Below, one piece after another: positions 43,925 through 52,877 of a stretch of 64,000 nucleotides of DNA (its first letter is position 1; each line of letters opens with the position of its first letter). A model generated the notes under the pieces. The model was not told the origin of the DNA, did not search any database, and saw only the letters and a list, made by a program, of their open reading frames with translations. A program made the translations under genes and the position numbers. The stretch is from Paenisporosarcina quisquiliarum. GTDB taxonomy: Bacteria; Bacillota; Bacilli; Bacillales_A; Planococcaceae. The DNA is taken from positions 150,659-214,658 of the forward strand of contig NZ_JAMKBJ010000006.1 of NCBI RefSeq assembly GCF_027563315.1. Reading direction: 5' to 3'.

Positions 43925-44899
43925 ATGTATGTTCTTGGGATCGATGGTGGTGGAACCAAAACGACAGGAATGGTTGCTGACGAAAATGGAAACGTTTACA
44001 TGCAAGCCGTTACTGGTCGAAGTAACCCCAACACCTTGTCACAGCAAGAGTTTGAACAAGTCATGAGTAATTTGATATTGGAATTAAAGATTCAGAGACC
44101 GGACATTTTCGAAGAGTTGACAGCGTGTTTTGCAGGTATGGCAGGAGTCGGGGAAAGTGGTCGTGACGTCGAAGTCGTGCAGTTATTAAAGAAGTACCTC
44201 CCCTCACAAACTGAAGTCATCGTAAAAAATGATGCGGTCAATGCTTTATATTCAGGTACGTTAGGTGCGCCAGGTATTGTGCAAATTGCCGGAACGGGAG
44301 CTATTGCTTTTGGAATGAATGAAAATCAAAAAATGGTCCGCTCCGGTGGGTGGGGCTATTTGTTCGATGATGAAGGGAGCGGCTTTTATTTAGGCAACGA
44401 GGCCCTCCGTGCGGTGTTTCAAGCATACGACGGAAGAGGCCCTGCTACTAAGCTGACGAATCTCTTCCTACAACATTTCAATGTGACGCGTGTTCCCGAC
44501 ATCATTGGCCAAGTATATGGCCAGGAACATCCGCGTTCCATTATTGCACCACTTTCACCCTATGTGGTGGAAGCGGCTAAGTCAAAAGATGAAGTCGCCA
44601 TGAATATTATTCGAACAGCATGTGAAGCTATGATGTCATGCATTGAATCTTGTCATCGACAGCTTTTTAAAGCAGATCATTCTACGATGATTGTATTGTC
44701 GGGTGGGGTGTTTACGCATTCAAAATTATTTACTGAACTGCTGTCCGAACTGGCGATGAAGAAATCAATGCCCAATGTTACATTTCAGAAAACTCAAGTT
44801 CCTCCAGTTGGGGGTGCGATTATCGCGGCGCTGCAATCACAAAATCTTAAACAAGGAGAACAGTTTGCCAAACACATGAACGAACAAAGTAGAATTTGA
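43925..44899 (+). CDS. murK: BadF/BcrA-type amino-sugar kinase (MurK/NagK-like)
   Basis: A 324-residue kinase of the BadF/BadG/BcrA/BcrD ATPase family. GIDGGGTKTTGMVAD (5-19) is the phosphate-binding loop, AGTGAIAFG and GGWGYLFDDEGSGFYLG are the sugar/ATP segments shared with N-acetylglucosamine kinase and MurK of Clostridium acetobutylicum, which phosphorylates both MurNAc and GlcNAc at C6. In this locus it would trap the free sugars released by NagZ and NamZ. First gene of the locus, after the promoter/operator at 43856. Confidence 0.8.
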   Translation: MYVLGIDGGGTKTTGMVADENGNVYMQAVTGRSNPNTLSQQEFEQVMSNLILELKIQRPDIFEELTACFAGMAGVGESGRDVEVVQLLKKYLPSQTEVIVKNDAVNALYSGTLGAPGIVQIAGTGAIAFGMNENQKMVRSGGWGYLFDDEGSGFYLGNEALRAVFQAYDGRGPATKLTNLFLQHFNVTRVPDIIGQVYGQEHPRSIIAPLSPYVVEAAKSKDEVAMNIIRTACEAMMSCIESCHRQLFKADHSTMIVLSGGVFTHSKLFTELLSELAMKKSMPNVTFQKTQVPPVGGAIIAALQSQNLKQGEQFAKHMNEQSRI

Positions 44900-44909
44900 G
44901 GTGAAACAA

Positions 44910-45917
44910 ATGCAACGTGTACATATCCTCGACATGGAACCATCCATCATTGTAAACATGTGGAATGAAACAATTGGTCATTCTTTTCCAATGACGATTC
45001 CGTTATGGCGACAAAACACAATAAAAGAGCCCAACGTTTTAAATGAAGCATCCATTGCCTTGATGGAGGATGGAGAACTCCTTGGGTTTGTTGTGGCCAA
45101 GCGTTATCAGGAAAACCTGTCAGCTGCTATGGCAACACATATGGGCTGGATTCAATGCTTACTAGTAAGAGATTCAGCTCGCAATAAAGGGATTGGCACG
45201 CGCTTGATCGAGCATGTGGAGAAACTATTTTCTAAGGAAGGAATCTCCGAAATTCGTCTGGGCCGTGATCCTTGGCATTACTTTCCCGGTGTACCTAAAG
45301 AAGACCCACATTCACTTGAATGGTTTAAAAAGAAAGGGTATGTTGCAGAATCCATCGAAACGGATTTGATCAAATCATTAGAAGCTACGACCCCTTACCA
45401 ACTCACAAATCCGAACGAGCATTATCGCGTATTGACACCACAAGACTTACCTGAACTTCTCCAATTTCTTGAGCAGGCTTTCCCGGGGCGTTGGCATTAC
45501 GAAGCACTTCATTACACAATAGTTCAAGGTACTGGCAGGGAGTTTATTGGCTTCTATGTCAATAACGAATTGAAAGGGTTTTGCCGGATTAATGATTCAC
45601 TGTCACCATTCATCGCACAAAATGTTTACTGGTCTCAGTTGTTCGATGGAGCCCTTGGTGGTATTGGTCCGCTCGGAATCGAACGATCGATCCGCGGTCA
45701 GCAGTTCGGGCTCGATTTGGTCAAAGCTGCAGCAAACGAATTGATGAAAAGGCATGTCAATACTATTGTTATTGATTGGACTCAGCTTGTGCCGTTTTAC
45801 GAAAAACTCGGATTTACCCCGTGGAAACAGTACGTCACGATGGCAAAAACGATCTCTGCAAAGGAGGAATCACATGAAAGAAAAAGTACGCACATTCTTG
45901 CAACAGGAAATAGATAA
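44910..45917 (+). CDS. Tandem-GNAT acetyltransferase (first)
   Basis: A 335-residue protein with two GNAT modules: the first with the motif RDSARNKGIGTRLIEHVEKLF (about 90-110), the second with GLEGIGPLGIERSIRGQQFGLDL-like sequence (about 245-270). Starts 10 nt after the kinase stop with GAGGTGA as ribosome site. The substrate is unknown; in this context an amino sugar or a muropeptide amine is likely. A second protein of the same layout sits at 55946. Confidence 0.75.
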   Translation: MQRVHILDMEPSIIVNMWNETIGHSFPMTIPLWRQNTIKEPNVLNEASIALMEDGELLGFVVAKRYQENLSAAMATHMGWIQCLLVRDSARNKGIGTRLIEHVEKLFSKEGISEIRLGRDPWHYFPGVPKEDPHSLEWFKKKGYVAESIETDLIKSLEATTPYQLTNPNEHYRVLTPQDLPELLQFLEQAFPGRWHYEALHYTIVQGTGREFIGFYVNNELKGFCRINDSLSPFIAQNVYWSQLFDGALGGIGPLGIERSIRGQQFGLDLVKAAANELMKRHVNTIVIDWTQLVPFYEKLGFTPWKQYVTMAKTISAKEESHERKSTHILATGNR

Positions 45918-46926
45918 GCAAGTGACGCCTGGTGCGGTCATTCGAATTAAACATAATGGCAGAGTCATTGTGGATGAAGCACTCGGGATGAATAGTTTGC
46001 AGGAAGATGGCGTAGCTATGACGAAAGAGCATATATTCGACATGGCTTCATTGACAAAGGTTATGGCAACACTGCCTGCGATGCTACAGCTTTTGGATGC
46101 TGGGGAAATCCATCTTCACGATAAAGTGGCATCCTTCCTTCCCGGCTTTGCGAGACATGAAAAAGAATTTATGACATTAAAACAATTGCTGACTCACTCT
46201 TCTGGTTTGATTGCACATCGCCACTACTTTGCCCAAAAGTATACAACGACAGAAGTGTTGCAGGATATTTTTGAAGAAAAACTGTCTTATGCACCTGACA
46301 GCGACGTTATTTACAGTGACCTAGGTTACATATTATTGATGGCTGTTATTGAAAAAGTGACGGACCAACCGATTCAGGATTATGTTCAGCACTATATTTT
46401 CAAGCCACTTGGAATGAATAATACAGGATATCTTCCGAAATATGAGCGACATGAATTTGCCCCGACCGAGTATCTTGAACATTTACAGGACCATAAATAT
46501 GGCATCGTTCATGATGACAATACCGAATTCATGGGTGGTGTGAGTGGACATGCTGGTTTGTTCTCTTCAATGGAGGATGTCTCGATTTTTACCACGATGC
46601 TTGAAAATGAAGGCGAGCATAACGGAAAACAAATCATTGACCCACGCTGGTTGGCGAAATCACGTGAAAATTTCACACCTTTTTCATCGGAGAGCCGAGG
46701 ACTTGGCTGGCAATTAAAAGGAACAGGTCCGAATCCTTTCGGCGATCTTATGTCAGACAAAACTTATGGACATACGGGTTATACGGGCACCAATTTTTAT
46801 ATTGACCCGGTCGAGCAATTGACCGTTATTCTGCTAACGAATCGCGTGTACTTCGGTCGACAGGATCCAATCATTAGGTTACGTCCACGTTTACATAATT
46901 TAATCGTTACCAATTTACCTGAATAG
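45874..46926 (+). CDS. amiE: Serine hydrolase, YbbE/AmiE-like (beta-lactamase fold), cytoplasmic
   Basis: A 350-residue penicillin-binding/beta-lactamase family hydrolase with S59-L-T-K62, Y147-S-D and HTG (YGHTGYTG) near the C-terminus. Related to YbbE of B. subtilis, called AmiE, an N-acetylmuramoyl-L-alanine amidase encoded with nagZ and namZ. The B. subtilis protein is exported; this one begins MKEKVRTFLQQEI and has no signal peptide. The start ATG 45874 has AAGGAGGA; it overlaps the preceding gene by 44 nt, which indicates tight coupling. Amidase role by analogy only. Confidence 0.75.
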   Translation: MKEKVRTFLQQEIDKQVTPGAVIRIKHNGRVIVDEALGMNSLQEDGVAMTKEHIFDMASLTKVMATLPAMLQLLDAGEIHLHDKVASFLPGFARHEKEFMTLKQLLTHSSGLIAHRHYFAQKYTTTEVLQDIFEEKLSYAPDSDVIYSDLGYILLMAVIEKVTDQPIQDYVQHYIFKPLGMNNTGYLPKYERHEFAPTEYLEHLQDHKYGIVHDDNTEFMGGVSGHAGLFSSMEDVSIFTTMLENEGEHNGKQIIDPRWLAKSRENFTPFSSESRGLGWQLKGTGPNPFGDLMSDKTYGHTGYTGTNFYIDPVEQLTVILLTNRVYFGRQDPIIRLRPRLHNLIVTNLPE

Positions 46927-46937
46927 GAGGAGTCCAC

Positions 46938-47645
46938 ATGCATTTAATGATTGTCGGCGCACATTGCGGTGATGGTGAAATTCAAGCAGGGGCAATCGCC
47001 CATAAGTATGCGCAGGCAGGTTACAAAGTGACGTTTCTTCATTTAACTGCTGGAGAAAAAGGGACACCAGCCCATCTCGATGTTGAAACGTATCGTCAGC
47101 AAAAGATTGTGGAAGCTGAAAAAGCGGCGGCGATTCTTGGCGGAACGAGCATTACTTTAAACCATCGTGACGCAGAACTTACATTTAATGAAGAGCTGAC
47201 GAAAGAAGTGGCAACGATTTTCCGAAGAGAGAAACCGGATTTTGTCATCACTCATTGGATCAACAGCATGCACCCTGACCATCGTATTTGTCAGTTGGTC
47301 GTACAGGATGCCTGGTTAAAAGCATCTCTGCCGGGATTTGATTTGGATGGACTGCCACCACATGGCCTGCGACGCGTGTTTCATAGTGAAAACTGGGAGG
47401 ACATGGACGGTTACGAGCCGGATATTTATGTCGATGTCACGGAATCTTTTGATGCTTACTTGGAAGCACTTTCTTGTTATTGGTTCATCATGAATTCCAA
47501 AAGCTTCCGCTACTTTGACTACTACAAAGCACTTGGCACGACGCGGGGCTGTCTGGCCCGTACGACATACGCCCAAACATTACAGAATTCGAAAGGTCTG
47601 CACGTTCGTCGTGAAGGACATATACCGGGATTCCCGATTTCATAA
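46938..47645 (+). CDS. PIG-L family deacetylase-like protein
   Basis: A 235-residue LmbE/PIG-L protein: N-terminal VGAHCGDGEIQAG in place of the usual AHPDDE zinc motif, and HPDHRIC for the second metal motif. The family includes GlcNAc-inositol and bacillithiol-pathway deacetylases, so an amino-sugar N-deacetylase fits the locus. The first motif is a variant seen in a subfamily, so activity should not be assumed. Sits 11 nt after the previous stop with a GGAGGAG site. Confidence 0.7.
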   Translation: MHLMIVGAHCGDGEIQAGAIAHKYAQAGYKVTFLHLTAGEKGTPAHLDVETYRQQKIVEAEKAAAILGGTSITLNHRDAELTFNEELTKEVATIFRREKPDFVITHWINSMHPDHRICQLVVQDAWLKASLPGFDLDGLPPHGLRRVFHSENWEDMDGYEPDIYVDVTESFDAYLEALSCYWFIMNSKSFRYFDYYKALGTTRGCLARTTYAQTLQNSKGLHVRREGHIPGFPIS

Positions 47646-47656
47646 GGAGGAACAAA

Positions 47657-49225
47657 ATGAACTTACATAAAAAAGTCGGTCGGTTGTTGATTGCCGGATT
47701 TAAAGGAACGACGATGTCACCTGAGATTAAACGTTTAATCCATGAATACCATATCGGTGGTGTCATCTTATTTGGACGCAATATCGGAACACCTCAGGAA
47801 ATTTTAGCGCTGACGCAAAGCTTACAACATGAAGCAAAAACAGCAGGATACACATCGCCTCTACTCATTTGTATTGACCAGGAAAACGGTGTGGTACGAA
47901 GACTTGGAGAGGGAACGACCATCATACCTGGAGCGATGTTACTCGGTGCGACGCATGACCCAAACCATGCGTTTAAGGCAGGCCAGATGACAGGGAAGGA
48001 ACTAAAGGCACTCGGTATTAACTGGAACTTGGCACCTGTTGTGGATATCAACAACAATCCGAAAAATCCAGTAATCGGCGTTCGTTCATTTGGTGAAGAT
48101 GCTCAAGAAGTAACGGTCATGGCAAAGAACTCAATGCTTGGCATGCAGGAATCAGGTGTTATGACGACACTCAAACACTTCCCGGGACACGGGGATACAA
48201 GTGTAGATTCCCATTTGGATTTGCCCGTCATTGCACACGACTTGAAACGTTTGCACGAAGTGGAGTTGGTTCCGTTCAAAGAATGCATCGCAGCTGGAGC
48301 TGATGCCATCATGAGTGCGCATGTATATTTCCCGGCACTTGAATCACAAGCCAATACCCCTGCGACTTTATCACGGTCAGTCATTACGGGACTTCTTCGC
48401 GAAGAACTGGGCTTTGATGGGGTCGTAACGACAGACTGTATGGAAATGGACGCGATTGCCAAGGGGATCGGCACCGTTAACGGATGCTTAAAAGCTGTAG
48501 AAGCGGGCGTAGACCTTGTGATGGTGTCACACATCCATCAGTTGCAGGAACAATCGATCTTGAAAATCGTAGAAGCTGTGGAAAATGGCTTGATTTCAGA
48601 GCAACAAATCGACCAATCCATCGAACGAATCGAGCGTATGATTGCGAAGTATACGTCGTGGGCAGACATCGAAAATTCACGTGAACTCCCATCATTCATT
48701 GGTTCCGATGCGCATCACACTGAAATGAAATCAATTTACGAAGAAGGCATCACGCTAGTGAGTGGCGACGGTCAACCCATTGGACCGGATGACAAAGTGT
48801 TACTGATCTACCCGACCAATGAATATGCAACGATGGTCGAAGATAAACGTTATGCCACATTGTCGATGGCTGAAAAATTAAAGAAAGTCCACCAACATGT
48901 CGATATCATTGAAATTGAGCCTAGCCAATATGATCGTGTCATTTCTCAAGTTGTGGAAGAAGCAATGACTTATGATCGTATCGTGGCTTTGACATTGAAT
49001 GCCGTGCAACACCCTAATCAACAAAAGCTCATTCATCAGTTGATTGAAACTGGTAAACCAGTGGATGTCGTCGCAATCCGAACACCGTATGATGCAGCGC
49101 AATTCCCGAAAGCGAACCGCATGATTTGTACGTATGAATTTACACAAACCTCTTTTGAAGTCGTTGCAGAATATTTAGTTGGCCAAACGAAAATTAACGG
49201 AAGGTTACCAGTCTCCATTGTGTAA
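47657..49225 (+). CDS. nagZ: Beta-N-acetylglucosaminidase NagZ (GH3), cytoplasmic
   Basis: A 522-residue GH3 enzyme. The (D/H) dyad loop KHFPGHGDTSVDSH lies at 173-186 and the nucleophile Asp260 in VVTTDCMEMDAI; a C-terminal domain (about 350-522) is present as in B. subtilis NagZ. Releases GlcNAc from GlcNAc-MurNAc(-peptide). B. subtilis NagZ is exported; this protein starts MNLHKKVGRLLIAG and lacks a signal. Starts 11 nt after the PIG-L gene with AAGGAGGA. Confidence 0.9.
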   Translation: MNLHKKVGRLLIAGFKGTTMSPEIKRLIHEYHIGGVILFGRNIGTPQEILALTQSLQHEAKTAGYTSPLLICIDQENGVVRRLGEGTTIIPGAMLLGATHDPNHAFKAGQMTGKELKALGINWNLAPVVDINNNPKNPVIGVRSFGEDAQEVTVMAKNSMLGMQESGVMTTLKHFPGHGDTSVDSHLDLPVIAHDLKRLHEVELVPFKECIAAGADAIMSAHVYFPALESQANTPATLSRSVITGLLREELGFDGVVTTDCMEMDAIAKGIGTVNGCLKAVEAGVDLVMVSHIHQLQEQSILKIVEAVENGLISEQQIDQSIERIERMIAKYTSWADIENSRELPSFIGSDAHHTEMKSIYEEGITLVSGDGQPIGPDDKVLLIYPTNEYATMVEDKRYATLSMAEKLKKVHQHVDIIEIEPSQYDRVISQVVEEAMTYDRIVALTLNAVQHPNQQKLIHQLIETGKPVDVVAIRTPYDAAQFPKANRMICTYEFTQTSFEVVAEYLVGQTKINGRLPVSIV

Positions 49226-49289
49226 GTGATATATTTTTTTAGAAAATTAAAAAAGTATTGATATTTTATTTTGAAACAACTAAAATATA

Positions 49290-49303
49290 GGTAAGCGCTT
49301 TCA
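49290..49303 (+). promoter_or_regulatory. cre (CcpA) site before anmK
   Basis: GGTAAGCGCTTTCA matches 13 of 14 positions of the cre consensus TGWAARCGYTWNCW. It lies in the 110-bp gap between nagZ and anmK and could reduce expression of the downstream half under good carbon supply. Confidence 0.6.
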
Positions 49304-49335
49304 TATCACGCTTGCTTTTGAGGGGGAAGGTCATT

Positions 49336-50496
49336 GTGAAACCAATGCGAGTTTGTGGACTGATGTCTGGAACTTCCCTGGACGGACTGGATATCGCCAT
49401 TGTGGATTTTTCAGGCGATGCGGAACAAGTATCGCATGAATTGAAACATTTCGTAACCATGCCTTACACGGAAGAATTGACTGCTCAACTGTTCCAACTG
49501 ATGGACCCATTGGCACCCGTGAACAAAGTGTCATCGATGAACATGTATTTAGGCGAACTGTATGCTCAGTTAATCAAAGAATCATTAATAGATTCCGAGA
49601 TTGACTACGAATCAATTGATCTAATCAGTTCACATGGACAAACGATTTGGCATGAGCCAACCGCCGATCAGGAACGCTTGTATGCTCGACCGAACACGAT
49701 GCAAATCGGAGACATTTCAGCTCTTGCAGAATACTCCAGAAAACCAGTGATTGGGGATTTTAGGACGCGAGATATGGCGGCTGGCGGACAAGGAGCTCCG
49801 CTCGTTCCATTTGCAGACCAGGTTCTATTTCAATCCAAGTCTAATGGGAGAGTGCTTGTCAATATTGGGGGAATTGCCAATATAACGGTCATGGCACCAA
49901 GTACTCATACGCAAAATGTTATTGCGTACGATACAGGACCCGGGAATATGATCATTGATGCATTTGTCTTCAAACATTCGGAAGGCAAGCAAAGCTACGA
50001 TTCAAACGGCGACTTGGCAAGTTCAGGCGTTGTACATGAAGAATGGTTGGACGAATTGATGAGGCATGAATACTTCTCCTATCCTGCACCGAAAAGTACA
50101 GGGAGAGAATTATTTGGAACTTCATACGCGGACGCCTTGTGGTCACAAGGTGATGATTACGGTCTGTCGTCTGTAGACAAGATTGCAACGGTCACAATGT
50201 TCACTGCTAAATCCTTGGCAAGAGAGATTCAGAAACACATCCAGACACACGATTTGAAAGAAGTATTTGTAAGCGGAGGCGGCGTGCATAATAAAACGCT
50301 TATGAATCATCTACAAGTGTTACTTCCAACACAAATCGATGTTAAGGCATCTGAAGCGATTGGTATGAATAGTGATGCGAAAGAAGCTTTTGTATTTGCT
50401 TTACTCGGGTACTTGGGTTTTCACAAAAAACCAAATAATCATCCTTCAACAACAGGGGCAACAAGACAGACAATTTTGGGGAAAATTGCTTGGTAA
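49336..50496 (+). CDS. anmK: Anhydro-N-acetylmuramic acid kinase AnmK
   Basis: A 386-residue kinase with the AnmK N-terminus CGLMSGTSLDGLDIAIVDF, IGDFRTRDMAAGGQGAPLVPFAD and DTGPGNMIIDAF. AnmK opens and phosphorylates 1,6-anhydroMurNAc to MurNAc-6-P, which indicates that products of lytic transglycosylases are recycled. GTG 49336 with GGGGGAAGG upstream is the likely start (ATG 49345 alternative). Confidence 0.9.
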   Translation: MKPMRVCGLMSGTSLDGLDIAIVDFSGDAEQVSHELKHFVTMPYTEELTAQLFQLMDPLAPVNKVSSMNMYLGELYAQLIKESLIDSEIDYESIDLISSHGQTIWHEPTADQERLYARPNTMQIGDISALAEYSRKPVIGDFRTRDMAAGGQGAPLVPFADQVLFQSKSNGRVLVNIGGIANITVMAPSTHTQNVIAYDTGPGNMIIDAFVFKHSEGKQSYDSNGDLASSGVVHEEWLDELMRHEYFSYPAPKSTGRELFGTSYADALWSQGDDYGLSSVDKIATVTMFTAKSLAREIQKHIQTHDLKEVFVSGGGVHNKTLMNHLQVLLPTQIDVKASEAIGMNSDAKEAFVFALLGYLGFHKKPNNHPSTTGATRQTILGKIAW

Positions 50497-50523
50497 AACA
50501 ACATATTTGGGGGGAAATGAAGA

Positions 50524-51858
50524 ATGAAGAATGTGTTAAAAAAATCCGTTCTGACATTAGCATCTTTGGGCTTAGCAGCATCTGTATTGGCTGGCTGTAA
50601 CGGCGATGCGGAAGAAGCGGGAAATGCTGACGAATTTAAAGGGAAAATCACGATTTGGGATGGTCCAAGATGGCCGGACAAAGATGATAATAAATACCAC
50701 TGGTTAGAAGCAAAAATCAAAGAATATGAAGAAGCGCACGATGGCGTTGAAGTTGAATTGGTTCAAGTTCCTTGGGCTGAGATGGGCGACAAGCTTGGTG
50801 TTGCAATCGCAGGTAAATCATGGCCGGATATCGCGCCAGTGGATATCAGCGGAAGTTCAGTAAGTATCGATCATATCGAGCAAGGCGTTATTGAGCCACT
50901 GGATGCTTATTTTGATAAAGACGCAAAAGCTGATTTCTATGAAAATGCATTGGACGCTTACACGTATGATGGCAAAATGTATGGGATTCCTAATGCTATT
51001 ACACTTCACTCGATGCTTCTGAATTTAGATTTATTTGAAGAAGCAGGGGTTACACCTCCTGAAGGCGGAGAATGGACATATGATGAATTCCTGGATGCTG
51101 CGAAGAAGTTAACGTTCGATCGTGATGGCGATGGAAAAACGGATGTGTACGGATTCTCAACTTATGTACTACCTGGATACTATGAGTCATGGCCTTTCTT
51201 CTATAAAAATGGTGGATCACCTTTGAACGAAGATATGACAGAGTTCACTTTTGACGACCCAGAAACAGTTCAAGCAATTCAAGATCTGGCTGACTTGAAA
51301 TTAAAAGAAAACGCAGCTCCTGAAACATTGGGTGGTAACGATGTTGGTGGTACATTCCAAGCTTGGGCAAATGAAGAACAACGTACAGTTGCTATGCAAC
51401 CTTGGGCAACTTGGGCTATTGGTGCAGCACAAGGTAAATACCCAACGAACTTTGCTGTAGCAAACTATCCAACAGGCAAATCCGATAAACCTGTAACAAT
51501 CGGTGGTGTTGGTGGATGGGTAATGTTCCACCAAGATGAAGATGCTAACAAAAAAGCAGCAGTTGCTGACTTCATGAAGTTCATCTCTACAGATAAAGAA
51601 CAATTTGTAATGGCTCAAAATTATGGTATCTTCCCAGCTCGCATCAGCGCATCTGAGATGGATCCTTTCAAAGACAACCCAGAAATGACGCGTGCAATGG
51701 AAATGTCAGATCAAGTGGTTATGCTTCCTCGTCATCCAGAATGGCAAAAAATTGATGAAGCGATTCAAACGCAGCTTCAATTAGTCTTCAATGGTGAAAA
51801 AACAGCTGAAGAAGCAATGGCGGATGCGAAGAAAACCGTCGACGAATTATTAAAATAA
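50524..51858 (+). CDS. Sugar ABC transporter substrate-binding lipoprotein
   Basis: A 444-residue family-1 extracellular solute-binding protein, with lipobox LAGC (Cys25). WDGPRWPDKDDNKYHWLEAKIKEYE and later TYKDGKMYGIPNAITLHSM-type segments are those of oligosaccharide binders. In this locus the ligand is presumably a cell-wall sugar or disaccharide. Starts 28 nt after anmK. A hairpin follows before the permease genes. Confidence 0.85.
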   Translation: MKNVLKKSVLTLASLGLAASVLAGCNGDAEEAGNADEFKGKITIWDGPRWPDKDDNKYHWLEAKIKEYEEAHDGVEVELVQVPWAEMGDKLGVAIAGKSWPDIAPVDISGSSVSIDHIEQGVIEPLDAYFDKDAKADFYENALDAYTYDGKMYGIPNAITLHSMLLNLDLFEEAGVTPPEGGEWTYDEFLDAAKKLTFDRDGDGKTDVYGFSTYVLPGYYESWPFFYKNGGSPLNEDMTEFTFDDPETVQAIQDLADLKLKENAAPETLGGNDVGGTFQAWANEEQRTVAMQPWATWAIGAAQGKYPTNFAVANYPTGKSDKPVTIGGVGGWVMFHQDEDANKKAAVADFMKFISTDKEQFVMAQNYGIFPARISASEMDPFKDNPEMTRAMEMSDQVVMLPRHPEWQKIDEAIQTQLQLVFNGEKTAEEAMADAKKTVDELLK

Positions 51859-51865
51859 TCAAGTT

Positions 51866-51903
51866 AAAGCAGGCTCTGCATCACGCAAGCCTGCTTCATT
51901 TTT
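51866..51903 (+). terminator. Intra-operon hairpin after the binding-protein gene
   Basis: Stem AAGCAGGCT / AGCCTGCTT with a short T-run (CATTTTT) between the binding protein and the first permease. It probably acts as a partial terminator or stabiliser that lets more binding protein than permease be made. Confidence 0.65.
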
Positions 51904-51918
51904 AGGAGGTGTCCCATT

Positions 51919-52863
51919 TTGACTCAAATACCGATGGGTGCAGTGCCAAAGAAAGATAATGAAAAATTAAAAGTGTTAAAGAAACCGAATAAAAATGTCT
52001 TTCTTCAAATGAAGAAAAATTACAGTGCTTATTTGTTCTTATTACCAAAATTGATTTTGTTTGTATTGTTTGTGGCGATTCCGGTCATTTGGGCGTTCGT
52101 TCTGTCTTTCCAGGAGTATAAAATATTCGGCAGCGAATTTGTCGGTCTCGACAACTACATAAAAGTATTTCAAAGTGAAGCCTTCCTGGTTGCGCTGAAA
52201 AACACCTTACTGTTTACCGTCGTGACGGTACCGTTCAGCGTGTTGAGTGCCCTGGTCATTGCATCCATGATTTTTGTACTGGGGAAAGTGTCACAAAGCT
52301 TTTTCCGTTCCGCATTTTATTTACCGACCGTAACATCGATGGTTATTATTGCGATGGTCTGGCGCTGGATGTATAACTATGAATTCGGTTTGTTCAATTA
52401 TATCCTGGGCTGGTTCGGAATCGAACAAATCAACTGGCTTGGTCAATCGAGCAGTGCTCTATGGGCATTAATCATTATGCAATGTCTCATTCCATTTGGT
52501 GTCGGGATTATTATGTATTTGGCTTCTATGGGATCGATTTCACATTCGCTTTACGAAGCAGCACGGATGGATGGAGCTAGTAGTTTTAAACAATGGCTGC
52601 ACATCACGATTCCATTATTAAAACCTACCACTTTATACCTCGTATTATTAAGCACAATCGGTTCATTCCAGGTGTTCACCCAAATCATCATGATGACAGG
52701 TGGGGGACCCGGGAATGCGACAGAAACATTAGTGCATCTCATCTACAAAACAGGTTTCCGTGACTTCGAGTTTGGACTCGCTGCCGCTCAATCTGTCGTA
52801 TTATTTGTGATCATCCTTATCTTCTCGATCATCCAGTTCCGGGTGCTTCGTCATGATGAGTGA
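51919..52863 (+). CDS. Sugar ABC transporter permease (MalF-type)
   Basis: A 314-residue permease with six membrane segments and the EAA loop YEAARMDGASSFKQWLHITIPLLKP (about 213-237). Start TTG 51919 with AGGAGG upstream. Overlaps the start region of the second permease by 4 nt. Confidence 0.85.
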   Translation: MTQIPMGAVPKKDNEKLKVLKKPNKNVFLQMKKNYSAYLFLLPKLILFVLFVAIPVIWAFVLSFQEYKIFGSEFVGLDNYIKVFQSEAFLVALKNTLLFTVVTVPFSVLSALVIASMIFVLGKVSQSFFRSAFYLPTVTSMVIIAMVWRWMYNYEFGLFNYILGWFGIEQINWLGQSSSALWALIIMQCLIPFGVGIIMYLASMGSISHSLYEAARMDGASSFKQWLHITIPLLKPTTLYLVLLSTIGSFQVFTQIIMMTGGGPGNATETLVHLIYKTGFRDFEFGLAAAQSVVLFVIILIFSIIQFRVLRHDE

Positions 52864-52877
52864 TTGGAGGTTTGACA

